Source: Fasciolopsis buskii
Taxonomy: Eukaryota > Platyhelminthes > Trematoda > Plagiorchiida > Fasciolidae
NCBI GenBank assembly: GCA_008360955.1
Contig: LUCM01001868.1
Span: forward strand, 86,314-150,313
Reading direction: 5' to 3'
DNA: 64,000 nt
The translations under genes were made by a program, and so were the position numbers. Positions 12,161 to 25,690 of this stretch are shown here, piece after piece. The notes beneath the pieces are model-generated. The model worked only from the letters and a program-made list of their open reading frames with translations. It did no database searches and had not been told where the DNA came from. Each line of letters begins with the position of its first letter. Position 1 is the first letter of the stretch.

Positions 12161-13809
12161 TTCTTCCTAAAGTAAATTTTTCCAAATATATAGTGTTGTA
12201 ATATCATGAGTATGAATACTTGAAATTTTTGGGTTTTTATTACTTATAATTATATCGATCAGAGACCCTGCCCCATTTAAAGTTTTCTAAATGTTTCTGA
12301 GTGTCTGTGATGGTCGGGTGGCGGGCGCTGCATAGGATACAGATTAATGAAGCGTTTTGCTTGAGTTAGCATGTTTTATTTCGTTCACCACTTTTAAGTC
12401 CGAGAGTTCGGCTGTAGAATGCATGGGCATTTCCGGGAAGTTTATTCATGGAACGAACGCTGGGGTTTTTCAGCTGATGAGTATCACAACGAGGCGATTT
12501 CTGATCCGGAGCCCATTAAGTATTCGAGGAAGCCCAGGGTCAGTCTCGGTTCCCGGGAGCTAGTGCAATGTATGAAAAACTTGCAGCACAGTAATGTACT
12601 ACGTGGTCTTCATGCGTCATAGAGATGTTCAATAGGCACCATACCAATTGACATCAATACTGGTTACTCCGAGAGTCAGAAAACAGTCTCCAGAAAAACA
12701 TCTGGAGAGGCGACTGAATGGTTTTACGCTGTGGCCAATAGTTTGCAATAGCCTATGAGGGTCACATGGGCGGCAACCTGGCAGTGGTTAGAGAATGTGA
12801 TTTCGGCAGAGCCCAGTAGATGATATGGGACTATAGCGGAACTGTTTTAAGTTCCCGGGCGACATTAACGGGGCCATCCAGCAGGCAGAATTCGTAACTA
12901 ACAGCAGCAACATATTACAGGCTTGATATTAGGAAGGAAAGAGAGATGTTGGGGTAAAAAGTAATCCTTCTGCCAATTACGGTAGGCAGACAAGAGAAGA
13001 GCAAATGACTGAAGTAGTTAGGAAGGATGGGCAATTTTTGCATGTCATTCGATGATTTCTACTTGCTTTAAAGGGAACAATGATGCAAAATGACCCGTCG
13101 GACGCATCTGATGGAGGGGCCCGTATGACGGGCATAAAGATACCTGCACTCGCTGAGTACAATGCCGGGGATATACTCTAAGTCGAAGTTTAGTAGCTGG
13201 CTGTAATGGAGAATCAGATCAAGTGGTTCTCATACAAAAAGGGATTCAAAAGTCTCCGACAAGGCTTTATCGCCTGTAATTGTCTAAATCTGATTAACTG
13301 GTAAATTGATACCAATTCTTAACTCTAAATACCAATTTTGTTAATACCAGCAGACCAGAAATGCAGTACACTACAGATAATTCAGGGTTTCTGGTGAGAG
13401 CCCATTCACTCCTTTGGGGACCATGGTGAAATTCTAGGCATTGCTATTAAGTAAACAGGAATCCAAGAAATAAGCCCGCTATGGTTTCATCTAGGGCCTT
13501 GCTGTTTCCGTTCAAAGCATCGGCCAACTGGTGGTATCGTAAGTACACCGAGACTTGAAAATTCAGGTAGACCTGAGAACAGCAGAATTGCACTGCTTAT
13601 TTATGTGACGTTTCGTAGCTGTAAGGCCGAATTCCAGAGCACAATAAGATAATTAGGGAAACTAAAAACGGATTCTGGCGGTTTTCTCCTTGATATCCTT
13701 CAGTCAAATTTTATTCGCGAAACGCATTTGCACTGGAATCTAATGAACTAAAACCGCTCTAAGACCAACAAAGATTGTTGCAACCAGTGTTCTTGCTTAG
13801 ATACTTTTC
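12161..13809. other. Unassigned sequence
   Basis: The frames present, such as 12,419-12,622 (+) and 13,162-12,977 (-), are short and match no family I know. The reverse transcriptase expected upstream of the Penelope-like fragment was not found here on the minus strand. Confidence 0.4.
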
Positions 13810-13818
13810 TGTAAGTCC

Positions 13819-14486
13819 GATTGTCTTAACGCTGATCTCGTATTACGTTTGCCTGCCCTCGATCGTTTTGATCATTTGTGCGTTACTCTCACTCTCTCTG
13901 TAAGATGACAATACTGACAACCCTGACACTAGACCGGTACAAACAGAAGACAGTCGGAAACGGTAGCAGGTTGAGTGTATTTTGACAGGTGCGTGTTAGA
14001 ATGGCGTACATGAGCAACGCACAATTGGCGAGGGCGCTTGGTTGTCAACGTTCGGTTAAACCAGCTATTCAGAGGAACAAATCCATGTTCTGCTATACTT
14101 CGCCCGTGACAGCATATTGTCTGTTTTCAAGACTTAGCGATAACCATATGTCAAGTTAAGGTCACCAAATCATATATGGGCACATCGTTGACATGATTTT
14201 TGAAAAGGAAGTTTGCTCATGGTAACTTGCAGGTTAACAAAAGTGTTTCTGATAGTATTTCGAATGGGTTTGGAAGATATAGCCAGTTCAAATTCGACGA
14301 AGACTAGATTATCGTGGATTGCTAACAGGTGACAATACTTTGGCGCAAAATAGGGAAGTGAACATAAAGGTGTGTGGAGACTATAATGTGGGAAGTTAAG
14401 AATTGGAAGTGGCTGGGATGAAGAAAGGCTGTTGGGGATTTGGTGGACCGGTGAGAAAGAAACTGGCTAACGGGAGCAAGACTGGC
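13819..14486 (+). repeat. Left arm of a 2.1 kb inverted repeat
   Basis: This 668-base arm is the near-perfect reverse complement of 15,269-15,936. I count about five mismatches by eye, for example in the 'CGCTGATCTCG' block near 13,830. Both arms are the same length. It contains a 52-codon open frame, 14,001-14,159, beginning MAYMSNAQLARALG, a segment shared with the dispersed repeat copies A and B. A 9-base repeat, TGTAAGTCC, lies just outside the left arm (13,810-13,818) and again 13 bases past the right arm (15,950-15,958). Confidence 0.95.
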
Positions 14487-15268
14487 AGCAGGTATGTTGC
14501 AGAACTTCCTAATCAAGCAGGTATGTCGTGGGGACCTTTTGGCTATTCTCTGGATATGTCAGTAATGCGGCCTGTTCCATCCATGCGAATGGGGTTTGCG
14601 CCTGAACGTCTTTACCCTGGTAGAACTTGTTTCAGCAGCAACTGAGTTAATGCCTGACCTTATCCGTATGTTAGCTACATCTTCACTGGACGGTTCAAAC
14701 AATGCATACAAGTGTGTACGCATAACTACACAGATTTCGTCATAAATTCACTTCAGTAACTGAGTCAGGGTTCGTTGAGAGCTCTGGTGGGGTTACTCAC
14801 AGGGAAGTGCAAACGAATATTAATTTCAGGAGGCAAGCGACAGAAACGTCATACCTCCTCATTAGTTCTTCTATGTTGATATTAAATGGAGACGGATAAG
14901 CTGAAACCTTCAAGCCCATTTGCGTTTTGAACGACAGTCCAGGAGGGAATAGAAGGCAGACGATGAGTTCATGGGGAGTTGGCTAGAAGGCACGTGCTGG
15001 ATGGAACGAAACCGGCGCAGGGCGGCACAGTTTTGCGTTCTTTATTTCAGCTAGGGCTGAAAGTCCAGGTGGCCTTAGAAAGCTTGATCTAGACTGATGT
15101 TGGCCCCAGGTACATTGATGAAAAAGATAAGTGGAGAAACTTGGACAAGATGCTATTAACCTTTGCTAGGGTCTAACAAGAGGAGAAAGGGTCCAGTAGA
15201 CTGTTTCTAAGGCAAAGTATAGAGCTGTGAAGAATATTGTTCTGAAATATATCTTATAAATTGGTATC
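14487..15268. other. Spacer of the inverted repeat
   Basis: This 782-base loop separates the two arms. No gene or transposase is recognisable in it. The open frame 14,403-14,645 (+) starts in the left arm and runs into the spacer, and it resembles nothing known. Confidence 0.7.
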
Positions 15269-15936
15269 GCCAGTCTTGCTCCCGTTAGCCAGTTTCTTTC
15301 TCACCGGTCCACCAAATCCCCAACAGCCTTTCTTCATCCCAGCCACTTCCAATTCTTAACTTCCCACTTTATAGTCTCCACACACCTTTATGTTCACTTC
15401 CCTATTTTGCGCCAAAGTATTGCCACCTGTTAGCAATCCACGATAATCTAGTCTTCGTCGAATTTGAACTGGCTATATCTTCCAAACCCATTCGAAATAC
15501 TATCAGAAACACTTTTGTTAACCTGCAAGTTACCATGAGCAAACTTCCTTTTCAAAAATCATGTCAACGATGTGCCCATATATGATTTGGTGACCTTAAC
15601 TTGACATATGGTTATCGCTAAGTCTTGAAAACAGACAATATGCTGTCACGGGCGAAGTATAGCAGAACATGGATTTGTTCCTCTGAATAGCTGGTTTAAC
15701 CGAACGTTGACAACCAAGCGCCCTCGCCAATTGTGCGTTGCTCATGTACGCCATTCTAACACGCACCTGTCAAAATACACTCAACCTGCTACCGTTTCCG
15801 ACTGTCTTCTGTTTGTACCGGTCTAATGTCAGGGTTGTCAGTATTGTCATCTTACAGAGAGAGTGAGAGTAACGCACAAATGATCAAAACGATCGAGGGC
15901 AGGCAAACGTAATTCGAGATCAGTGTTAAGACAATC
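15269..15936 (-). repeat. Right arm of a 2.1 kb inverted repeat
   Basis: This is the reverse complement of 13,819-14,486 with only a few substitutions and no visible indels. The boundaries are sharp: at the inner side the match stops after 'GCAAGACTGGC', and at the outer side it begins at 'GATTGTCTTAAC'. A transcript crossing both arms could fold into a hairpin with a stem of about 668 base pairs. Confidence 0.95.
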
Positions 15937-16342
15937 TGTACTACAAATTTGTAAGTCCAGTGTGATTGACTATTCACGTGAATCTCTTTTCCTTTCTCCT
16001 GACGTCCTGTTTGCAATTTTTTTCACTGGCCATGTATGCCTGATATTTGTTCCCTACTATTATTTGCGTAGATTTTTGCTAATTTCTCTTTTTACCAATG
16101 ATTTCCACCATGTTTCGCTCAAGTCATTATTTCTGAATAAACAGCACCATGTCCACGTAGCGTTAATTGTCTCCGCACCAAACGGTAGGGCTCAACTCCT
16201 CACGTGCCCTTCTTTACGCCATCCGATCCCCAACTGTGGTTTGCGCTATTTGCACTGGAGTTCGAGCGTTTCAGGATAACCAGCTCAGTCAGTCGTCTTA
16301 GGTGCGCCAATGGTCGTCTTCCTCTAGATGTGTAGCTTCCAT

Positions 16343-17480
16343 CTACGAATGCCATAGAATTTTCTCGCAGTTAGGAGGCGTTAAAGAAAGCCCTTTTAAC
16401 CAAGAATGCTTCTGCTGAAGACTTGCGTTTCCGGCCGTTGCCTCAAGAGGTCTAGTCCAGCCGCTTCCAGCGCTGCCCAGAAAGACTCCTGGTGGGAACA
16501 GAGCTATGGCGTCACCCATCACACCACAAGCGTCAGATGTGCGAGGAAGCCGTTGCGGTCGCAAGGTAAAACAGCCTATTTGTTCTTACGACTTCGTTAG
16601 CATTTCCATATCCATCTGTCGAATGCTGCTCCATTTTGCAATGACATAACCGCACCTAGCAGGCTATCACGAATTTGTGGCGATAATGTATGCACCGATG
16701 TACATGCCGCCCCAACGTTGAACGTACAAGGACAGCACCCACCGTCATTGCGTGCCCGACACCAAGTCGATCATCCACCGTTGCTCACGAGCACAGCTTT
16801 CATCAATTTGTATTTATGTTGCCCTCTCATTGAAGAAGCCCAGGCTGAGGCGATTACATTGACTCCGACACGATATACATCGGTACCATGGTCGACATCA
16901 CGCACGCACCAGAAGTCGAATAGAACTCAAAGTTAGACAGCCATCCTCAACACGGCCTTGCGAAGATTTTGGACGAGGATGAGACCCATTGGTGTGGGAC
17001 GCGGTCAGATCCACCGGTTTGACCGGCGCACATTGGGCGGGCAGCTCGGATGCAGCGGTGTGCGGGCTCTGCTGGGCAGGAGGTTCACAACTCCTTGGTC
17101 TTTTTCAGGCTGGGTTTCCGTCGCGCTGTCGGCTCCTAACAACTGACACCCAAAGGACCAAAAAAGAAAGGGATATATTCCGATTGGCGATCGATGCCAG
17201 GGCCCCAAGACACCCGCCAATTTCTGGCTTGTTCCGTATGGTCCCAATTGAACCCTTCTCCGACAGTTATCTAGGAGGAGGCCTCTGTAGTCCAACGTGG
17301 ATTTGTTCCTCCGGAAAGTTGGTTTGACCGAACTTTGACTCATGAGCACCGTCGCCGTTTTCGCGTTGGCCATGCAAGCTTCTGTCAGGTTACACTCAAT
17401 CTGCTTCTGCCTCCGACTGTCTTTTCCTTGTACCGAGTGCGATTGACGCATAAATGGTCTCAACGGTTGAGGACGGACAA
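16343..17480 (-). repeat. Unnamed dispersed repeat, copy B
   Basis: The part from about 16,950 to 17,480 aligns with copy A at 350-1,015 by shared ordered blocks ('GACGCGGTCAGATCCACCGG' near 17,000, 'GCAGCGGTGTGCGGG' near 17,052, 'GACCGAACTTTGACT' near 17,326). The minus-strand frame 17,490-17,005 is open for 161 residues; its residues 40-62 (MANAKTATV...SVKPTFRRN) correspond to the peptide seen in copy A and in the inverted repeat. The adjoining frame 16,564-16,343 (-, 73 residues) may belong to the same element. The family and function are unknown to me. Confidence 0.55.
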
Positions 17481-17490
17481 AGGTCAACAA

Positions 17491-20400
17491 AATCAGTTCT
17501 AAATGTGTGCCCGATGGAATTTAACACCTTTAGGTCAGAATATTGATTTTACTTGCTGAGAAGAGCATCGCCAACACTACTCCAACGGGATTAAGTCCTC
17601 CAAGATGTTGTCCACGAATCGGGGTAAGGCAAATGGTTCGAAAGAGAAAGCTAGCTAGATGTCGTCTGCAAATAGTGGAGGTGCCCCGTGACTTATTACT
17701 TGGTCGACATCAGTCGCGTTGATCAGAGTTAGTGGGAGTCAATTATACCGCCTTGTATTACACCGCTAGTGATTTGCCGACGCTGGGATACGGTTTCGTT
17801 GATGCTGCCTACTCCGTAGCAGCAAGAGAGATGAGCAGTTAGTCAGCTGCAGAAACGATTTACCAACCCCAATAACTAGATCTTCAATGCAATCCTTCGT
17901 ATGGCATACGAGATTATAATAATGGCCTATTTGAAATGAAATGCGGGCTGTAAACTTAACAAAACCCTGTCCGGATGCACTTGTTAAGTTGTTAATTGCT
18001 GTTGGTTGATCCTTTGCGGTCCGCTTCATGCATCCGGTCAAAATGCGCGTGGTTTGCCGATTGTAGATTTTTGACGGTCCTTCTTTAGTGAAAGGAAAAA
18101 TGCGGGAAATACTTCGGTTATTTTGGGTTAATAAATAAGCTTAACAATAGAAGTGCTATGTTTGGTTCGTTAAAGTAGAAAAAGGACTTGATAACACTGA
18201 TTGAGTCAAGTCGGGAGAAATCTTTCTCCTTCATTCTGCATTAAACGAAATGAAAGACAATATCTGGTTGGTTAGCCTGCGGATTGCAGTTAGGTGTTTT
18301 ATATGGCTGTTACCGGAGGTGGATAAGCTGCGGTAACTACAATCTTCACTGATTTTCTTGGGATCACAGACTTTATGACTTCCGTGTATGATTAATACCG
18401 GGGTACTTGATTACCTACGAGGATTGAGGGACCGCAGAAGTCCTCACAAATTTGGGCTTAGATTCGGTTTCTGGAGAGTAAATTTTTCTGCACTCATTTG
18501 ATTACCGGATACAGCAAGTAAGTCGGGTTAAAGTCAACTTTTCTCCTAAAATATGGAAAAATCCAAGATTCGGTTGCGGGTTCTCTGCACTTTTGTGAAC
18601 TTCTGCTAATATTTACAAATCCCGCTCATTCGCGTTGCAAGATATTGGGCTCAGTAGTGAGTAAGATTATTCACCATTGAATGCAGTTTCGCGTACAAAA
18701 TATTGGCAGCTCCCTGGGTGCCACAAAAGGGAAAGATATTTGATGAGTCAAAGCAAGTCAGACCATCATAGCTTGTTGATTTGTGTGGGACAATCACGGG
18801 CGTGGCAGACACCACAGATTTTCAGAGTCTAAGAATAATACGGAAAAGATGAAATGCTAACATACGCTCCTCTGCGTTGTTTTCAATGTCAATCAGACTG
18901 TGGGCGAACATCAGGTCCAGAACGTTATTTCGCGCCGCTGGGTTGGAAACTGTTGTGTACATTACCGAATAGGGGCTTTGCGAACAAAGGTTAACAGCGG
19001 CAAGAACAGTTTTAACGGATTAAATAATCTTAGGATCATTGGGGTCTCCAGTGGCTGGGTTTACTCGTCCTTGGGAGGATTGCATAAATTCCGACGCATT
19101 GATGATTAGGAACAGTTGATAAGCTCGGAATTGTTTGATGAAGGACGTTTATAAACGAATCCAAGGTGCACCCTGCATTTAAGGATAAGCACAGAAGTTC
19201 GCAGATTTTCGGGTAAGATGTATCGCAGTGAATGACTAATGATTGAAACGGATAATTCAAGCCTAATATAAGCCAGACCACCGCCTCCATGCCTGTTAGT
19301 TCTGTGCTTTAGAAAATACTTTCAACCATCCCGCACAATTTGGCCTGCAGATGTCTGCACCGTCAGCCACATTTCAATACCCAGAATGATGTAGCCTTCT
19401 GGAAAACTTCCAGAGAATCCATTTTCCTTGAGAGAGACCACGGGTTTAGTGAAACCATGAATTCCAAAAGTGCATCGAGGCTTTGATATAGCACGGATAT
19501 AAAGATTGGACACCATAGCCCGATGAGTAGAAATACAGCAAGGTGGAGACGACTGATTTAGGATGAAAGAAATGGGGCGGAAAGAATGTCTTAAGGATCA
19601 TATGAAATTGTTGAAAATTTGATGTTTATTTGGGAGCACAGAAATTGTCTGATGGCCAGTCTGTGTTACTAAGAGCTGGGACGACATATATTTTTGAACT
19701 GCAGTGGGAGCCAATGCTAAAAAATTAGGTAAAATCATCGGAGAGAATACTGTATTTACAGCGGCATATTATCAAGAGGGCTTTGGAATTAGAAAGAATT
19801 AAGGAAATCATCCGGGGTGTGTGAATGATTTGTTATTCTTGACCGCAGAAGCCCGAAAGGAAAGGTGTTCCCCATGGCATACGTGTGCTTATCTCAGGCA
19901 CCGACCGGTTCTCGCGTGAGATGCGTTAGCGAAAGGGCTGGATGCAGCTCACGAAGTGGATTTCGTTAATTTGATAATACTTGGCTTTACCTTGACTCCC
20001 CAAGCGCATTAGGAGAACTGGGGAATGAGTTGTGCACTAAAGAATGAGGTCCACCGGCTGCTTCTAGTGGTGGAATAGCCGTGATTAATGACGGAGTGCT
20101 GCGGATTATAATGCCAGCGCAAAAAGCTATGGGCGATGACATAATGTTAAAGAGCTTCATGTGGGACGGAGTTAGAGTAGGCACGGTGAACTTATTCCAG
20201 TCCGCCTTCAAGAAATGTGACCAAGGGGGATAGTAATAGGCGCCATCCAGTCTGCAACAGGGCTATCGCGAGTGTGAACGGTTATCGTAGGGACCTTCAT
20301 TAGGGAAACACTCTCCGTGTTTCGTTCTGAAGGTGACTGTCTTCTGATAGTGAGCCCTATCAGCCAAAGGCTTGATATCCTTCGATGGTATATATAATCA

Positions 20401-23400
20401 TCAATGATCTATCGATGGGCTACGGAGCCCTTGACAATTAATCCACCAAGAAACCGAAATAGGGCTGAAAACTTGTTAGCTAGTAATCTCTGTGCAGCTT
20501 TGACCAAGGATAACAGATTTCAGCGTATTTCAAACACAGAGAGAGGGGGAATTAGATCGGAATCGCTAAATTTGGCTTATTCTAACGTTACGAGTAATTG
20601 TTTAAGTTGCAAGGAAATTAGACGTCCGCTCAGTCGCAGTTAGGTTGTGCAGGCCGGGATTGTTTAGCGGATAGTTAAGCCAAAGGTGAGGAACAAGCTC
20701 ATAGTTATTCCGCCGGTTCTGAGTCCTTTATTATGCGAAAGATATTCACAGGTCAACTGCTGAGCAGAACAAATAACTCGACTTAGACAAGTGAACAGAA
20801 AATAAAAGTGAGGGGAGTCAAGGAATTAATTCTGAACCTGGCTTTCTGAGCTGGGTTATCTAGTTCTCTTGGGCAGAAAGGCGAGGCGAGAGGCCGCTCA
20901 GCATTTGATAGAGAGATTTTGAATTCAAATGTGCCGTGGACTTGCAGTAGTGTGATAAAGACTCAGTTTCTATCCATAGTCGAGCTTTTCCCATGGTTGT
21001 CCGACTCCGGCTGGTGGCTCTATGGGAACCGAGCAAATTTTGTATGCAGAAGCAACTTATAAATGGGCTCTGAATTATGTTTCTTCCTGAGAGGATCAGC
21101 CTGGAGGCAGATAGAATGATTAGATCAAATTTCGGCCACGAGTAACAAAAATAGAATAGACAATCTCAACGAACCCTATGCCCGTTGTGAATTTGCGGAG
21201 ATGCTGATGTCATGGTGCTTGGGAGTGGCGGAATGCCAAAAAGGATACTGAAAAACGATTTCAGATGTATCGGCTTGCATTCAGTGCCGTATTATTCACT
21301 CAAAAACATTGCATCAACCTCGGCGGTGTGAAAACTTTCACATTTATTCAGATAACTAAAATCTTATCAACTACCCAAAAAACGGTTCGATGTTGACGGT
21401 GCAAAATACGGCACGGTGTAACCCAGCTTTTACTGAGTTTCCACCGTTGGCCAGGCACAACCCCAGGCCCGAGGACCCGAAACTTATACTCATCCAACTA
21501 CATACCTCCAAATGCTATATCCCCTGGGTTGCCTACCTTGAATTGCTCAGAAGCCCTGATTGGTAGATTGTTGACCTCCGATTGGATAGGAAGGAAGCAA
21601 GTCATCTCTATTTAAGCTGTATGCATCTCATCATATATTAGACCATGGCAAGATGTCTAACCTCAGAAGCGTCCATAAACAAATGGGGTTGAGCCTCTGA
21701 ATCGCGATCAACTACTACAACATATCAACAGGCCATGCACACTCGTCTGGCTTGTTTATTAGTTAACTTATATCTTCGCCAGATTTCAAGCAACTCCAAC
21801 TTAAATGACTGTTCCCGTCCGGCGTCTTGATTACAGGGCTTCCGAAATAATTCATGGCAGGTGCATTTAAGGATTGATTGTAAATCTTACACGTACTGGT
21901 TTTCTTCCCGCCACACATCCCAATCCGCTCTCAGCAACACAAATTCAGTGACCATTCTTGTGCTATCCATTGTCTCCCGTCCACAATTCTTCGTACATTT
22001 TCGTTCCGTAAATACTTTGATGCAACCTCGAAGGTGTCCGTCTGTTTCATCTTAAGCATTATTTTGACACCTTAACGTTGTTAATTACCACTTTTCATCC
22101 ACCTCATATGATATCCAGTGTGATTTTCACTCTTCTCCAACCCGTTATTGCATCCATATTTATCTTCATGTTTACCGTACTACCCTCCTGATTTTTGATG
22201 AACCCGGCCACTTAACAACACCCACCATTTCTTCCCAGCCGAATCTTCCTCCCGCGATACGCACGTTTATTGCGCTTAAACATGGATTGACTTGCAGTGC
22301 GCGACTCATAGTCGGCCCCAGAAAGTTTCGGCGGTGATTTATCTAGCTCTGATTTAAAGCCCAAAAGCTGGTGATTAGCCCATCTTATTGCAGGTTATGT
22401 TCACGAGAGCACATAAACAGCATCTTCACGACTAAATTTTTGTTTTACGATTTCCACCGCGCCATCTATGTGAATTTGATCTTGAATTGCTCATGACTCG
22501 AATTTCGGGAAATGTACCCATTATTATTATTATTATTATCACCATTATAGATAAAACATTTACAGAGGCACAATGGAGATTGTAAGGAATTGCTGAGGTT
22601 AGCGACAACAGAATTCTTTTCCGTCTTCGGTGACCCCTCACTTGAAGCTAGTAAAGGAAGCCACTAGGTTCCATATCGCAGAAGTCCCAAAAGGGTTTTG
22701 TAAACGGAACTTTTCATAACCTGAGTCTTTGATAGGGTTGTACCTTCATCAAATGTAATCTTCAGAAAACTGTTGGACTGTCGCATAACCAACTCGTGAG
22801 CCTCAAACCACCCTCCACCGACAGCAACGCATCAGAACCACTGCTATTGATATTAGATAATAGGCCATGCTGCAAAGGTTGCCCATCGCTCATAATGCCG
22901 CGCAAATGCGTCAGTGCAAAATTACTGCTGCGGACTTCGGGAAAGCAAAATTGGTGAAAGATGGCGTTAAACGGCGCCAAATGGTTGAACGGTAAGCTTG
23001 AGCAATTGCAATATTAGTTCATCCAGTTCTAGCTTAAATGCCAACAACAGAAGAAGCATTTTGGATATTTGCTGATACAGTCAAAAGGCTTTCACGGAAA
23101 CAAATCCCCCGGCAGCATCAGCGCATCCAAAACTGGGTGTCAAGTCACTTTGCACCGCATCCGCTAATATTTTGCAAACTCCCTGTGAAGATTTAATGCA
23201 TTAGCCGCAGCAGTAACAACAGAAAGACCACGAAGAGGAAACAATATGCTCGCAGAAACACAGTGCGTCCAGTATGGTCAATAATTTTCCACTTCCGGAC
23301 GCTTGACTTGTTACTGATCATGCACATTGCCGGCCCACTCTGGCGATCCATCTGGCCATCTGGCCCATCGACGTAGCAGTATGCCTCTAATTGAAAAGTA

Positions 23401-24885
23401 GCACACAAACGTGAACAGCGTGGACTGCTGATAAATTCGAATTTGACCAAGGCTGTGTTTGCGCGTGTATGTGTGTGTATACTTAGATAGAAGGCGGTCA
23501 GGGTATTATTATTCAACACTGCGAATTGCTCTCATAGATGCAGCCACATGCCACAGTAACTCGTTATTGTGTCACCTCCCGGCCACATGTGTTCATCATC
23601 CCGTCACCATTAATTAATGCTCTCCGATTATGGTAATGTATTATTCGCTCTAATATCATGTAATGGCTGAGGATCTACAAGTTCTGATAATACTTCGAAC
23701 TTTGGCAGTACCTTGCCCTTCGTTGCTGCTTTTGTCACTCTCTTACGCCTCCACGGATTTTGAATCCTGCTGCCCATGTGGCTTTCGGTTTGCTAGATAG
23801 TATTATATTTGTGAATTTTGTTCGCAACCTTCTGGTATTTCTCATATTCAACGCCCGACGGATTATTCCGTCGTATCCATTTGAATTTTCTTCGTTGTAC
23901 CAACAATGCGACACCAAAACGACTGCGACCATCCTCCTAAGAACTTGGAAGTGTGTGCTAATTTACCTGCCTGTTTGCGTCTTCGCGCTTGTATGTATGC
24001 AAACGAACCATGTTGTCTTAGGGACAAGTTGCTCAATTTTCTACGTCTTATTCCGTAAACATTACTCCCTGTTGCAATTGGTGGCCTCCTTTCTACCTTT
24101 GCTTTCGTCTCTTGTTTCTTATTCACATTTTCCTCTGAAATAAACACGCCAATCACGATCGACAGTATCACGTACAGTGAAAATCCTCATTATTTTATGC
24201 TTTTTGTGTTTTGCTACCTGTCACAACAGTATACCAAAAGAACTAATGCAGCATTAAGGTTCGTTTAAAAAAATTTCATTCAGACGTTCTTTGTTATATC
24301 AGGCCGAGCAGTCAAAAAATATCTTCAGCTCTCTCGGTTTCTTTGGCTTCATAACAGCGTGATGTGGCGAATGCGACTTCACATCTTTACAGTACTTACC
24401 CGCATCGCCTCTTGGGATGGCGCATTCTTTTTCCGGCTACCAGTAAATAATTTTATATTGCCTTTATTTAGACGTCTGTTTTTGCGCTCTCTGTCACTCG
24501 GTACTTTTAATCAATTCAATATCGCGGACCAATTGCAAAGTTCTCTCGACGTATAATCCATCCATGGAAGAACGAAAAGGAAATTTACGTTTTCACTTTA
24601 TCGAACGTTCCGGAATATTTAACTTGGGCTTGTTTTCGACACATGAAGCAACGTTTTCAAGTCCAGTTTACATAACGGCGGAAGGCGTTATGTTTCCCAT
24701 CGAGAAGAAAAAATGCGGAAGTATCCACAATTATCCTATGCGGTTGCACACGGCTCTTCACAGGACCGAACCCATTTTTTGTGAAGCCTGTGTGTGGAAG
24801 GTTAGCGAGTTTTTCCCTCCTATGCCTCCTGTGAATTTTTAAAGGTTTCTTTAGTAAAGACATCGACCAGTGTCCTAGTAACCTG
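17491..24885. other. Unassigned 7.4 kb
   Basis: No transposon domain, RNA gene or exon could be identified. Seven ATT units lie at about 22,520-22,539. The frames 23,760-24,143 (+) and 24,171-23,863 (-) overlap each other and resemble no family. Much of this may be ancient repeat decayed beyond recognition by eye. Confidence 0.4.
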
Positions 24886-24889
24886 AACT

Positions 24890-25690
24890 AAAAAAGTGAC
24901 GGAGCCCGGTTATCCAAGAGCAACAGAAAGGACGATTGATCTGCCAGTGAAAGTCATTCTTCCAACAGTTTCTACGATTGATGGGATGGCATATTCACCA
25001 CATCTGAAGGCACAACTGGAATTGAATACCTTGAACCAAACCACTATTTTAGCAAGTTTTGCTCTTTTTCGTCCCTCTTGAGGAGCATACGGAAAACAAA
25101 CCCGAGTAATATCGTCGGCCCTCCATTTTCAATGCCGAAGTAAGAAAGATGGATTCCCTGATCTTCAGAAATAAGCTACTAAACATGCCCCTCAGGCTGC
25201 CGATCATGAATTTGGCACAAAATATTCGTTAAAGTGCCGGACAAATTGCCCGTGGAAAACAGCCGGTATCAAAATGGCAAAAGCCTTGCAAAAACGTATT
25301 CAAGTATGGTGGAAATTGTCCAACGAAAGCATTATTTCGGTGGCCGGACATATTCAGAGCTTTCTGAATTCGTGGTCTATAAGTGCAAGAGTAAAATCCG
25401 TTCTAGTAGGCCCGCCAAATCATTTCCTCGAATCAAAGCACAAATGAATCAAAATACAACGACTTCTAATAGCCCCATAAATGTGGTGTTTGTAATGGCT
25501 AAGCGAAAGAACAAAGACTCAATAGGCAATGCTACTTTGACTGTTGTGGTCACTACGCAAGCAATGGACACCGGGAAACTAAAGTAGCAAACCGAACGTT
25601 TCAAATAAGATTGCAAAATGTCGAGAAACGGCGTGGCGACCAGCCGCGTGCTCAACCGAGCAGACAGAAATTGGTAACCCAAACCGACTA
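24890..25690 (+). pseudogene. Possible LTR-retrotransposon Gag remnant
   Basis: The frame at 24,896-25,080 contains 'LPTVSTIDGMAYSPHLKAQLELN...ILASFAL', reminiscent of the start of a Gag matrix or capsid region in invertebrate LTR elements ('FDG...W...LE'). About 500 bases on, shifted frames give 'CYFDCCGHYASNGHRETK' near 25,530, similar to a degenerate CCHC zinc knuckle. Several stops and frameshifts intervene. Each clue is weak alone. The order, Gag-like start then knuckle, supports the reading. Confidence 0.3.

Noticed and set aside
13415..13450. rRNA-like string 'GGTGAAATTCTAGGCATTGC'
   Set aside because: It recalls a short conserved 18S segment, but no further rRNA sequence surrounds it.
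23735..24171. Overlapping 127- and 102-codon frames on opposite strands
   Set aside because: Neither product resembles a known family. Mutual overlap suggests chance openness.
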